Positions 52,006 through 60,621 are shown, counted from the first letter of the stretch. The stretch is DNA of 64,000 nt from an uncultured Eubacteriales bacterium (GCA_934433485.1 CAKRZR010000010.1:18689-82688), one strand, 5' to 3'. Notes: generated by a model from the letters alone, not told the origin. Program-made: numbers and translations.

Positions 52006-53502
52006 TTACCGGTTTTTCAACTCTTCATACGCCGTCATCGTCTTGTCGAGCGCGGTGTCGAACTTGGTGGATGATTTTTCCCATGTGGACGCGAAGTTTT
52101 CCGCCTTGCCGTTTGTGATGATGCTGTGGATGCCGCTGGACAGACCGCCCCACGCGTAGATGAGACCGAGGTCGAAGCAGCGGGATTCGAGGATGATGTC
52201 GAGCATTTCCGCGGATTCGTTGTCGCGCATATACTTATAGGTCAGCGCCACATTGTAGTAGGCAGGGGTCAGGGTATACATGGACTTTGCCGCCATAGCC
52301 TCTGTGATCGCGCCTGCCAGCTCCATATTGTTCTGGCTTGCGGGGATAACGATGCCCTTGCCGGCGGTGGTGTGGATCAGCGTGCAGAAATCCTTCTGTC
52401 CCTCGTCGAATTTCGGCCACGGGATCAGACCGAACGCGGTCTCGCTGTCACGCATACGGGTGATGCACTGCATGACCTCGCCGAAGAAGAGAGAACGGCC
52501 TTCCTCAAAGACGAAGCGCAGGTTGTTCGAGTCGGAGATACCCTGCTTGCCGGTGATAACGGTTCTTTCCTTGTCCGCCATGATCTTTGACGCGGCTTCC
52601 GCCACGCGGGACATACGCTCATGGTCGCTTACGAGAACGGGCTTATCCTCAGCGTCGCGGGCGGTGAACTGCTCGCCGGAGGCATACAGAAGGCCGTAGC
52701 TGGAGTAGTCGCTCGTCGCGAAGCCGAAGGTGTCGTCCGGACCGTACATCTTGCCGTCGCCGTTTGTATCCACAGCCGCCGTCTGGATCATGCCGTAGAA
52801 GGCATCGTAATACCACTTGTTCTCGCGCACCAGATCGTAGAGATCGTCTAAACCGTGGTCCTTGTGCATTTCCTTGTTGAACATCAGGACCCACGTCGCG
52901 TCGTTGTCGATCACGGTGATGTCGCCGGTCGCGAAATAGAGACTGCCGAGCAGGGACAGGTCCTTCACCGCTTTCTGGTCCCACCAGGGCTTGGCGAGAT
53001 CGATGTACGGCAGGGTGTACAGGCTCAAAAGGTTGCCGTCCTGCGCGAGGTTGCAGCCGGCGGTGATATTTGTGAACACGAGATCGTATTCGCCGCTGCC
53101 GGACTGCACGTCCTTTTTCGTCTGCGATTGCGTCGTGCCGGACGATTTGATCTCGGCGAGATTGATGTTGTAGGTTTCCATCAGGTACGCGTTCCGGTTG
53201 TATACTGCGTCGTTGATGGCGTCGCCGGTCAGGGATTCGACCCAGACGTCATAGGTGACCCAGTCCACGCCGTTGTCGTCCGATTCGCCGGAGGTCAGGC
53301 AGGTGAAGGTCTCGCCGCCGAAATCGAGCTTCGGAATGTCGGGCTGCAGCTCGGTTTCCTCTTCGGTTTCGGTTTCGACGGATTCGGTCTCGGTATCCGC
53401 GGTCGGGTTCTGTGTGGATTCCGTGGGTGTTTTTTCGCCGCAGGACGCGATCGTGCCGGTCAGCATCGCGAGCAGCAGGATCGCGGTAATGGTGCGTTTC
53501 AT
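52006..53502 (-). CDS. Extracellular solute-binding lipoprotein (inverted pair, copy 2)
   Basis: 498-residue SBP from ATG 53502 behind GAGGTAG. The lipobox IASC gives Cys21. ELQPDIPKLDFGGETFTCL, DWVTYDVWVESLTGDAIND, YIDLAKPWWDQKAV and GDITVIDNDATWVLMFNK match the SBP at 48679 nearly block for block. The loop DTNGDGKMYGPDDTFGF is near residue 250. The two genes face each other across a third SBP. It has its own consensus promoter. Confidence 0.9.
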   Translation of the reverse strand: MKRTITAILLLAMLTGTIASCGEKTPTESTQNPTADTETESVETETEEETELQPDIPKLDFGGETFTCLTSGESDDNGVDWVTYDVWVESLTGDAINDAVYNRNAYLMETYNINLAEIKSSGTTQSQTKKDVQSGSGEYDLVFTNITAGCNLAQDGNLLSLYTLPYIDLAKPWWDQKAVKDLSLLGSLYFATGDITVIDNDATWVLMFNKEMHKDHGLDDLYDLVRENKWYYDAFYGMIQTAAVDTNGDGKMYGPDDTFGFATSDYSSYGLLYASGEQFTARDAEDKPVLVSDHERMSRVAEAASKIMADKERTVITGKQGISDSNNLRFVFEEGRSLFFGEVMQCITRMRDSETAFGLIPWPKFDEGQKDFCTLIHTTAGKGIVIPASQNNMELAGAITEAMAAKSMYTLTPAYYNVALTYKYMRDNESAEMLDIILESRCFDLGLIYAWGGLSSGIHSIITNGKAENFASTWEKSSTKFDTALDKTMTAYEELKNR

Positions 53503-53550
53503 AGGACTACCTCGTATCTATGGAATTTATTAGCGGAGTTATGTAATCCT

Positions 53551-53579
53551 ATTATACACAACAATGCGTCCGTTGTCAA
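53551..53579 (-). promoter_or_regulatory. Promoter of SBP 52006-53502
   Basis: Minus strand TTGACA (53579-53574), 17 bp, TATAAT (53556-53551), full consensus. Confidence 0.9.
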
Positions 53580-53726
53580 TGCGTTTGGCAAAATTTGCAC
53601 GAAGAAAAATGTGAATTTCCAAACAAACAACGGCAGAATGACAAAAATAACTATCGGGGCGGCGGAAAATGACGGAATTTCGGATAAAACAGAGAGCAAA
53701 TTACGCAAAATCGTCGGAGAAGGTCG

Positions 53727-53755
53727 TTGACAAAATCACCGAAAGCTACTATAAT
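53727..53755 (+). promoter_or_regulatory. Promoter of SBP 53857
   Basis: TTGACA (53727-53732), 17 bp, TATAAT (53750-53755), full consensus. In the leader, TAGCTACA-a-TGTAGCTA (about 53808-53825) is a perfect inverted repeat that may be an operator or RNA hairpin. Confidence 0.88.
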
Positions 53756-53856
53756 ATAGGTAAGATACTGCGCGAAACGATGGAAAAGCGCATGGAAGAT
53801 AAACTGTAGCTACAAATGTAGCTATCTGTGACGTATAGCGAAAGGAATACTGCACA

Positions 53857-55347
53857 ATGAAAAAGCTGCTTACATGGATCCTGCTTGCCGCCATGCTGAC
53901 CGGAAGCCTTGCCGCCTGTGGGGAGAAAAGCACAACGAACGAAGGAACGGACACGACTGCCGATACCGCGCCGGCTGCGGAGACGGAAACCGCGCGGGAA
54001 ACGACGGAGCTGGAGGGACGCCAGGCGGTATCGGACGATCTGCCGGAGAACGACTTCGGCGGCAGGGACTTTATCGTCATCACCTGCGACAACGCCGACA
54101 TTCAGAAGTATATCGCGGTGGAGGAGCTCAACGGCGAGGGCGTGAACGACGCGGTGTACAGCCGGAATCTGACTGTCGCCGACCGGTTCAACGCGAACGT
54201 GGTGTGCAATTTCGTGCAGACCTACGATTCCTGCGGTCCGATGGTGGAAAAGGCGATCACGGCGGGCGACGAGGATTCCTTCCATCTCATTCAGTACCAC
54301 GTGGTGTCCAACAGCGGCAACGCGATGAAGGGACTGTACCTGAACTGGTACGACGTGCCGCACGTGAATTTCGACAAGCCGTGGTGGTCCGACTCCAATG
54401 AGGACGATCTGACGGTCAACAACCGCTGCTATCTCGCTATGGGAGACTTTGCCCTGACTGCGGTGGCGTCGACGTACTGCGTGTTCTACGATAAGGACAG
54501 ACTGAAGGACTATCCGGACATCGAGGATCTCTACACGGTGGCGAGCGAGGGCAGATGGACACTGGATTATCAGCGCAAGATCGCCGAGGCAGCGTATGTC
54601 GACACAAATGGCGACGGTACCGTGGATGACGACGACTACTACGGCTTTTACACCGACGCGCAGTCCAACGTGAACACGTATCTGTGGTCGTGCGACAATC
54701 AGATCTTCACGAAGAACGCGGACGGAGAGCTGGAATTTACCTATTATAACGAGCACCTGCTGGACGTATACGAAAAGTGCTACGCGCTGCTCAACGAAAC
54801 GGTCGGCGCGGGCTACAAGGCGGATCACGACAGCGGTATCGACAAGTTCGCGCAGTACGGCACGCTGACGGCAAACGGACAGATCCGCCACGCCGTCACG
54901 AAGCTCGCGGAGTACGACAACGAGTACGGCATCATCCCGTATCCGAAGTACGACGAGGCGCAGAAGGAATACAAGACCATGGTCGACGGCGGTCATGAAG
55001 CGATGGCGATCGGCAAGCAGATGACGGATCTCGATTTCATCGGCACCATGGTGGAGGTGCTGTGCGCGGAATCGTACAAGCAGGTGCTGCCCGCGTACTA
55101 TGACGTATGCCTGAAGCAGCGCTACGCTTCTTCCCCCGAGGATGCGGAAATGATCGATCTGTGCGTAGCGTCCCGTGTGTTCGATTTCGGCTATGTGTAC
55201 GACAACTGGAAGGGCGTGTCGTTCCTGTTCCAGGAGCTGCTCGGTTCGAAACAGCATCAGGACATCACCTCCGCATACCAGAAAAAGGAAAAAGCAGCCA
55301 CCAGGCATTACAACGACGTTCTCGCTCTGTTCTACACGGAGGAGTGA
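53857..55347 (+). CDS. Extracellular solute-binding lipoprotein
   Basis: 496-residue SBP. The lipobox LAAC gives Cys21. After a Thr/Glu linker come LPENDFGGRDFIVITCDN, NGEGVNDAVYSRNLTVADRF and a loop DTNGDGTVDDDDYYGF near residue 248. The overall order resembles the SBP at 24973. AAAGGAA serves as ribosome binding site. The gene has its own promoter and a terminator 40 bp after the stop. No permease genes are adjacent. Confidence 0.9.
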   Translation: MKKLLTWILLAAMLTGSLAACGEKSTTNEGTDTTADTAPAAETETARETTELEGRQAVSDDLPENDFGGRDFIVITCDNADIQKYIAVEELNGEGVNDAVYSRNLTVADRFNANVVCNFVQTYDSCGPMVEKAITAGDEDSFHLIQYHVVSNSGNAMKGLYLNWYDVPHVNFDKPWWSDSNEDDLTVNNRCYLAMGDFALTAVASTYCVFYDKDRLKDYPDIEDLYTVASEGRWTLDYQRKIAEAAYVDTNGDGTVDDDDYYGFYTDAQSNVNTYLWSCDNQIFTKNADGELEFTYYNEHLLDVYEKCYALLNETVGAGYKADHDSGIDKFAQYGTLTANGQIRHAVTKLAEYDNEYGIIPYPKYDEAQKEYKTMVDGGHEAMAIGKQMTDLDFIGTMVEVLCAESYKQVLPAYYDVCLKQRYASSPEDAEMIDLCVASRVFDFGYVYDNWKGVSFLFQELLGSKQHQDITSAYQKKEKAATRHYNDVLALFYTEE

Positions 55348-55391
55348 GGCGGTAAGAATGTACCAAAAAGCTCCCATACATGCGAAAAAGA

Positions 55392-55419
55392 CAGTCCCAT
55401 CCCGCGGACTGCCTTTTTT
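55392..55419 (+). terminator. Terminator after SBP 53857
   Basis: CAGTCC (55392-55397) / GGACTG (55406-55411), CC, then six T residues. Confidence 0.82.
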
Positions 55420-55434
55420 CTTTTCCCTCCTCTC

Positions 55435-55463
55435 TTGCACAATTGCGAAAAACGTGCTATACT
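55435..55463 (+). promoter_or_regulatory. Promoter of ceramidase-like gene
   Basis: TTGCAC (55435-55440), 17 bp, TATACT (55458-55463). Confidence 0.78.
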
Positions 55464-55520
55464 GTAGGAAAGCATTTTTCGGTGCGGTAGCCTGCCGTAC
55501 CTTTACCGGAGGAACTCATT

Positions 55521-56825
55521 ATGGAAGAAATCAAAACCCTGTCCCTGGGCGCTGCGAGACGGGACATCACACCCGCGGTCGGCACGCTGCTCTACGGCTA
55601 CAATCCGCATCAGGTCAGCACGTCCGTCCACGACCCGATCCACGTGACCGCCATGGCGCTCGCGAACGGTACGGAAACGGCGCTCATGCTGTCGGTGGAG
55701 GTCGGCGACATGCAGACGGAATACACCACCTCGCTCAGAGAATCCGCGTCTCAGGCGACAGGCGTACCGGTGGAGAACATCCTCATCTCCGCGACCCATA
55801 CCCACTCCGCGCCGAACGTGGCGGGGATGGAGGGCTGGGGCGGCATCGATGAACCCTACGCGGAAAATATCCTCCGTCCCCGGTTGGTTGAGGCGGTCGT
55901 CGAAGCGGTTGCAAGGCTGGAGCCGGTCACGATCGGCTACGGTACGACAAAATCCTACGTCGGCATCAACCGCAGACAGCAGCTGCGCGACGGCACGGTC
56001 GATCTCGGACAGAACCCGCACGGCTGCATGGATCCGGAGATGACGGTGATTTCGTTCCGCAGCGTGCAGAGCGGCAAAAATGTGTTCACCCTCGTGCATT
56101 ACGGCTGTCACGGCACCTCCGCCGGCTGCAACCATGAGATCAGCCGCGACTGGTCCGGTATTATGATCGATCGGCTCGAGGCGGAGACCGGCGTGCTCAC
56201 CGCGTTCTGGAACGGCGCGATCGGCGACATCGGTCCCAGACTCACTAACGGCAAGACGGTCGGCGATATCCACTATACCGAGGAGCTGGGCGGCGTGGCT
56301 GCCATGGACGCCCTGCGCGCGTATGGGAACATCGGCGGCTATCATCCCTCTCCTCTGACCCTCTTCCACGGCGAGCTGCACCTGCCCTATCGCGCACTGC
56401 CTACGCTCGACGAGGTCGAGGAAAAGCTGGCGGCGTACGCGGAACCGGAGAAGTTAATCAACATCGAACGGCTGACCTACCACCACTGGCGCGAGGTTGC
56501 CGAGGCGCTGCGCGATCCGAACGCCAAGCATCCGACCGAGCGCGTCGTGCCCCAGACCATTGTGTCCATCGGAGACGCGGTGTTCATCCCGTTCACCTGC
56601 GAGGTGTTCTCGGAGATCACCCTCCGTCTGCGCGAATACAGTCCGTATCCGCATACCCTCACCCTGTCGAACACCAACGGCTATACGGCATATCTCCCAA
56701 GCGAGGATCAGATCTGCCGCGGTGGCTACGAGGTCATGTGCTTCCGCTACGGCAGCGTCTATACCCTGACCGACAACGCCGACCAGTATTACATCGACGA
56801 GAATCTCCGGATTCTGGGCGTTTGA
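55521..56825 (+). CDS. Neutral/alkaline ceramidase-like hydrolase
   Basis: 434 residues, matching the N-terminal domain of the neutral/alkaline non-lysosomal ceramidase family. It opens LGAARRDITPAVGTLLYGYN, has the metal-site motif ATHTHSAPNVAG near residue 95 and VHYGCHGTSAGCNHEISRDW near 195, both characteristic. No signal peptide is seen, unlike secreted ceramidases, and the C-terminal domain is absent. Many bacterial members are uncharacterised amidases or esterases, so the substrate is uncertain. GGAGG precedes the ATG. Confidence 0.82.
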   Translation: MEEIKTLSLGAARRDITPAVGTLLYGYNPHQVSTSVHDPIHVTAMALANGTETALMLSVEVGDMQTEYTTSLRESASQATGVPVENILISATHTHSAPNVAGMEGWGGIDEPYAENILRPRLVEAVVEAVARLEPVTIGYGTTKSYVGINRRQQLRDGTVDLGQNPHGCMDPEMTVISFRSVQSGKNVFTLVHYGCHGTSAGCNHEISRDWSGIMIDRLEAETGVLTAFWNGAIGDIGPRLTNGKTVGDIHYTEELGGVAAMDALRAYGNIGGYHPSPLTLFHGELHLPYRALPTLDEVEEKLAAYAEPEKLINIERLTYHHWREVAEALRDPNAKHPTERVVPQTIVSIGDAVFIPFTCEVFSEITLRLREYSPYPHTLTLSNTNGYTAYLPSEDQICRGGYEVMCFRYGSVYTLTDNADQYYIDENLRILGV

Positions 56826-56844
56826 GGCTATTTACAGGGATTAT

Positions 56845-56935
56845 GCGGGGGAAAACTTTTTTGAAAAAAGTCTTCCCCATCACACTTGTGTGATGGGCGC
56901 GCCCCCTTTCAAAAAACTTTGTAAAAAGGGGAATG
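56845..56935 (+). repeat. Modular repeat, type-B unit with palindrome (copy 14)
   Basis: GCGGGGGAAAAC, TTTTTTGAAAAAAG, TCTTCCCC, palindrome CCCATCACAC-TT-GTGTGATGGG (56876-56897), GCGCCCCCTTTCAAAAAACT, TTGTAAAAAGGGG. It combines the type-B core with an inserted small palindrome. Confidence 0.85.
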
Positions 56936-57059
56936 ACAGGCGGTTCTGTGAAACCAGGGCAAATAAAAACTGTTTCATTCAAAGTAGTCATAAAACTACC
57001 CATTAGTCCGTCTAATAAGCGATACAAGAAACGAGTGCTCGCACTATCTACCCCGTAGA

Positions 57060-57275
57060 GTGCGGATGACGGAGTTTAGCAAGCTAAACTCGGTCAGCCG
57101 CTCGCGAACGATCTCCGTCGGGTCACTGACTAAAGTCAGTGGGGACGGAGCAAAATTGGTGAGCAGTCGGATTTGCACAGACTATATCCAAATCCATACC
57201 CTCATAAAAGTTTTGCGGGAGCTGGGAGAAATCTCTGATTTCTTCCATTTTCACAAAAGCGACCGTTCCCCTTAC
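57060..57275 (-). repeat. Modular repeat, reverse unit with three palindromes (copy 15)
   Basis: Palindrome GAGTTTAGC-AA-GCTAAACTC (57072-57091), CAGCCGCTCGCGAACGAT, CCGTCGGGT, palindrome CACTGACTAAAGTCAGTG (57124-57141), GGAGCAAAATTGGTGAGCAG, TTTGCACAGACTATATCC, CATAAAAGTTTTGCGGG, palindrome-like GGAGAAATC-tct-GATTTCTTCC (57225-57246), AAAAGCGACCG. It has the richest internal structure. 56936-57059 holds no gene. Confidence 0.88.
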
Positions 57276-57311
57276 TTTAGATACAATCCATCTTACAATC
57301 AGGAGGCAATC

Positions 57312-58481
57312 ATGTATAGAATCGGCAAAGAAGAAATCGAAGCGGTGGCGAGAGCGATCGACAGCCACGACTTTTTCAAGGTAAACGGCGCAGGGCGAGA
57401 GGTGTACCATTTCGAGGAGGAATGGAAGGCGTATACGGGCGCGGCATATACGCTGCTCATGACGTCCGGATACGGCGCGCTGACTGCCGCACTGACCGCT
57501 ATGGGCATCGGTCCGGGCGACGAGGTCATCGTGCCGGGATATACGTACATCGCGACGGCGCTGGCGGTGCTGGAAGCGGGCGCGATCCCGGTGATCTGCG
57601 AGTGCGACGCTGCCATGACCATCGACGTGGCGGACGCGGAACGGAAGATTTCGGCGCACACCAGGGCGATCATTCCGGTGCATATCCAGGGCTTTCCCTG
57701 CGATATGGACGGCGTTATGGCGCTGGCGAAGAAGCATAACCTGTACGTTCTCGAGGACGCGTGCCAGGCGGACGGCGGTTCGTACCACGGCAGGGCGCTC
57801 GGCACCATCGGGCACGCGGGCGCGTACAGCTTCAACTATTTCAAGGTCATCACCTCCGGCGAGGGCGGCGCGCTGGCAACGAACGACCGGAAAATCTACG
57901 AGCGCGCGCTGATCTACCACGATTCGTCTGCGGTGGCGTTCTTCGGCGACCAGCTCTCCGACGTATCGGAACCCCTCTTCGGCGGCACGGAATTTCGTAT
58001 CTCCGACATCACAGGCGCGATTTTGCGCGAACAGCTCAAGAAGCTGCCGGGGATCCTTGCCGATCTGCGCCGGGTGAAGGCGGAGGTGCGCGCGAAAATG
58101 GGCGACAAGCTCACCGAGGCGCCGTCCCACGACGCGGCAGGCGATCTCGGCACCACGCTGGCGCTCCGTTTCGAAACGGCACAGGACGCGCGGGCATTCG
58201 CGGCGCACATGGCGGAAAGCGGCTATGGTGTGACGATTCCGATCGACACGGGCAAGCACGTCTACACGAACTGGACGCAGGTCATGGAAAAGCGCGGCGC
58301 GCTCCATCCGGCGATGGATCCGTACAAAATGGAGGCAAACCGCGGTCTGAACGCCAACTACACGACCGATATGTGTCCGCACACCCTCGACTACCTCGCC
58401 CGCACGGCATATCTCATGGTCAACCCCGACTGGAACGCGCAGGTCGTCGATGCAATCGCGTCCGCAATGCGCAGCTTCTGA
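57312..58481 (+). CDS. DegT/DnrJ/EryC1/StrS-type aminotransferase
   Basis: 389-residue PLP enzyme of fold type I from ATG 57312 behind AGGAGG. TSGYGALTAALTAMGIGPGD and VIVPGYTYIATALAVLEAGA form the cofactor-phosphate region, EDACQADGGSYHGRALG holds the PLP Asp, and AYSFNYFKVITSGEGGAL holds the Schiff-base Lys (about residue 183). Family members aminate keto-sugars for cell-surface or secondary-metabolite sugars. No other sugar-nucleotide genes are adjacent, so the substrate is open. Confidence 0.9.
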   Translation: MYRIGKEEIEAVARAIDSHDFFKVNGAGREVYHFEEEWKAYTGAAYTLLMTSGYGALTAALTAMGIGPGDEVIVPGYTYIATALAVLEAGAIPVICECDAAMTIDVADAERKISAHTRAIIPVHIQGFPCDMDGVMALAKKHNLYVLEDACQADGGSYHGRALGTIGHAGAYSFNYFKVITSGEGGALATNDRKIYERALIYHDSSAVAFFGDQLSDVSEPLFGGTEFRISDITGAILREQLKKLPGILADLRRVKAEVRAKMGDKLTEAPSHDAAGDLGTTLALRFETAQDARAFAAHMAESGYGVTIPIDTGKHVYTNWTQVMEKRGALHPAMDPYKMEANRGLNANYTTDMCPHTLDYLARTAYLMVNPDWNAQVVDAIASAMRSF

Positions 58482-58522
58482 AACGGAACCGCAGACGGGA
58501 GAACGGCAGACGTGTCACTCGA

Positions 58523-58588
58523 TTGACGGTCTCTGTTTGACGCGTCAAACGGTTGACGGGTCATCCGGCTGACGGGTCATCCGGCGTT
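58523..58588 (+). repeat. Iterated TTGACG motifs upstream of mnmG
   Basis: (T/C)TGACG occurs at 58523, 58537, 58553 and 58569 (spacing 14, 16, 16 bp). The last two are within a tandem repeat of TTGACGGGTCATCCGG-type 16-mers, and the second forms the perfect palindrome GTTTGACGCGTCAAAC (58535-58550). A protein-binding array or promoter cluster is possible. Confidence 0.7.
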
Positions 58589-58662
58589 TCTCCCGCTTTT
58601 TGCGGTGATATGCCGCGACCCATATCGTATTTTTATTCACATATCTCGGAAAGGCAGAACAT

Positions 58663-60621
58663 ATGCAGACTGGATTTGACGATACGCGCTGTGACGTGGT
58701 GGTGGCGGGCGCGGGACACGCGGGAGTGGAGGCGGCGCTTGCCTGTGCACGGTGCGGGCTTTCGACCCTGCTTGTTACGCTGTCCCTCGACGCTGTGGCA
58801 AACATGCCGTGCAATCCGTCGATCGGCGGGACAGGCAAGGGCCATCTGGTATACGAGATCGACGCGCTGGGCGGGGAAATGGGCTATGCCGCCGACCGTG
58901 TGACGATGCAGAGCCGAACGCTCAACACCTCCAAGGGCGCGGCGGTGCGCTCCAAACGGATCCAGGCGGACAGGCGGCTCTATTCCCGGATCATGAAGGA
59001 AACGCTGGAAAAGGAGCCGATGCTCCGTATGCTGCAGGGCGAGGTCAAGGCGGTGACCACAGAAATGGATCCGGACGGCAAGCCGCGGGTCACCGGGGTG
59101 GAGGCAGCGCCTTTCGGACACATCGCCTGCCGTGCCGTGATCCTCTCGACCGGGACCTATCTCGGCGGCACCACCCATGTGGGCGACGTATCGAGACGCA
59201 GCGGACCGGACAATTCTCTGCCCGCGGAGGGATTGACGGAGGATCTCGTCGCCCGTGGGATCCATATGCTCCGGTTCAAGACGGGCACGCCGCCGCGGAT
59301 CCACCGGCGCAGCATTGATTTTTCCGTATTGGAGGTGCAGGAGGGGGAAGCGGAGATCACGCCGTTTTCCAGCCGCACCGATCCGGACGCGTTCCGGGAC
59401 TTTCGCCAGATCCCGTGCCACATCGTCTACACGAACGCCGAAACGCACCGGATCATCCGCGAGAACATCCACCGTTCGCCGCTGTATTCCGGCAAGATCC
59501 ACGGGATCGGTCCACGCTACTGTCCGTCCATCGAGGACAAGGTAATGCGGTTCGCGGACAAGGAGCGGCATCAGCTCTTCGTCGAACCGATGGGATGGGA
59601 CACGGACGAGATGTATCTGCAGGGCTTTTCGTCCTCTCTGCCGGCGGAGGTGCAATTGCAGATGCTCCACACGCTGCCGGGCTTCGAGCATGCACAAGTC
59701 ATGCGTCCGGCGTACGCCATCGAGTACGACTGCATCGACCCGCTGGAGCTGTATCCGACGCTGGAGGTCAAGCGGGTGCGCGGACTCTACGGCGCGGGAC
59801 AGTTCAACGGCACGTCCGGCTATGAGGAGGCGGCGGCGCAGGGACTCCTTGCCGGGATGAACGCGTCCTTGCAGCTGCGCGGTATGGAGCAGATCATCCT
59901 CCCGCGCCATTCGAGCTATCTCGGCACCCTGGTCGACGATCTGGTGACAAAGGGTACGAACGAGCCGTACCGGATCATGACCGGGCGGAGCGAATACCGG
60001 ATCCTTCTGCGGCAGGACAACGCGGAACAGCGGCTCATCGAATACGGCTATCGCTGCGGACTGGTGTCCGAGGAGCGGTATCAGGCGTCGCTTGCCCGGA
60101 CGGCGGCGGTATACGCGGAGATTGAGCGGCTGGAGCACGTGAACGTCGGACCGACTTCCGGTATCAACGCGGTTCTGGAAGCGCGCGGCACCACGCCGAT
60201 CGACAACGGAGCCAGCCTTGCCGAGATCATCCGCCGTCCGCAGATGGATTACGACTGCACAGCCCCCTTTGACCCGGAGCGACCGCCCATGACGCGTCTG
60301 CAGCGGGAGCGGGTCTGGACGGAGATCAAGTACGCGGGGTACGCACGTCGGCAGCTGGAGGAGGCGAACCGGCAGAGAAAGGCGGAAAATACGCTTTTGC
60401 CTGCCGATATCGACTACAGCCAGATTCGCGGACTGCGGATCGAGGCGGCGCAAAAGCTCGCCAAGGTCCGTCCGGCAAGCATCGGGCAGGCAAGCCGCAT
60501 TTCCGGTGTGAACCCGGCGGACATCACGGTGCTGATGATCTGGCTGCAGCTCCACGGCGGAGGAAACCGTGACGAACGGAAAAACACAGACGGCGCGGAC
60601 ACGGAGGGGGAGCAGGCATGA
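58663..60621 (+). CDS. mnmG: tRNA uridine-5-carboxymethylaminomethyl modification enzyme
   Basis: 652 residues, full length. The FAD-binding N terminus reads VVVAGAGHAGVEAALACARC. The signature MPCNPSIGGTGKGHLVYEID (about residue 45) and VLSTGTYLGG-like ILSTGTYLGGTTHVGD are diagnostic, with QFNGTSGYEEAAAQGLLAG later and a C-terminal helical domain for MnmE binding. With MnmE it modifies wobble U34. The stop overlaps the rsmG start (ATGA), the common mnmG-rsmG pair. mnmE is not in the window. Confidence 0.97.
   Translation: MQTGFDDTRCDVVVAGAGHAGVEAALACARCGLSTLLVTLSLDAVANMPCNPSIGGTGKGHLVYEIDALGGEMGYAADRVTMQSRTLNTSKGAAVRSKRIQADRRLYSRIMKETLEKEPMLRMLQGEVKAVTTEMDPDGKPRVTGVEAAPFGHIACRAVILSTGTYLGGTTHVGDVSRRSGPDNSLPAEGLTEDLVARGIHMLRFKTGTPPRIHRRSIDFSVLEVQEGEAEITPFSSRTDPDAFRDFRQIPCHIVYTNAETHRIIRENIHRSPLYSGKIHGIGPRYCPSIEDKVMRFADKERHQLFVEPMGWDTDEMYLQGFSSSLPAEVQLQMLHTLPGFEHAQVMRPAYAIEYDCIDPLELYPTLEVKRVRGLYGAGQFNGTSGYEEAAAQGLLAGMNASLQLRGMEQIILPRHSSYLGTLVDDLVTKGTNEPYRIMTGRSEYRILLRQDNAEQRLIEYGYRCGLVSEERYQASLARTAAVYAEIERLEHVNVGPTSGINAVLEARGTTPIDNGASLAEIIRRPQMDYDCTAPFDPERPPMTRLQRERVWTEIKYAGYARRQLEEANRQRKAENTLLPADIDYSQIRGLRIEAAQKLAKVRPASIGQASRISGVNPADITVLMIWLQLHGGGNRDERKNTDGADTEGEQA

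Noticed and set aside
3130..57275. CRISPR array interpretation of the repeats
   Set aside because: Copies are dispersed, of varying length, in both orientations and without regular spacers or cas genes.
58482..58662. Replication origin next to mnmG
   Set aside because: No DnaA boxes, dnaA, rpmH or parAB; only iterated TTGACG motifs.
58633..60555. Long minus-strand frame opposite mnmG
   Set aside because: Shadow of a highly conserved housekeeping gene.
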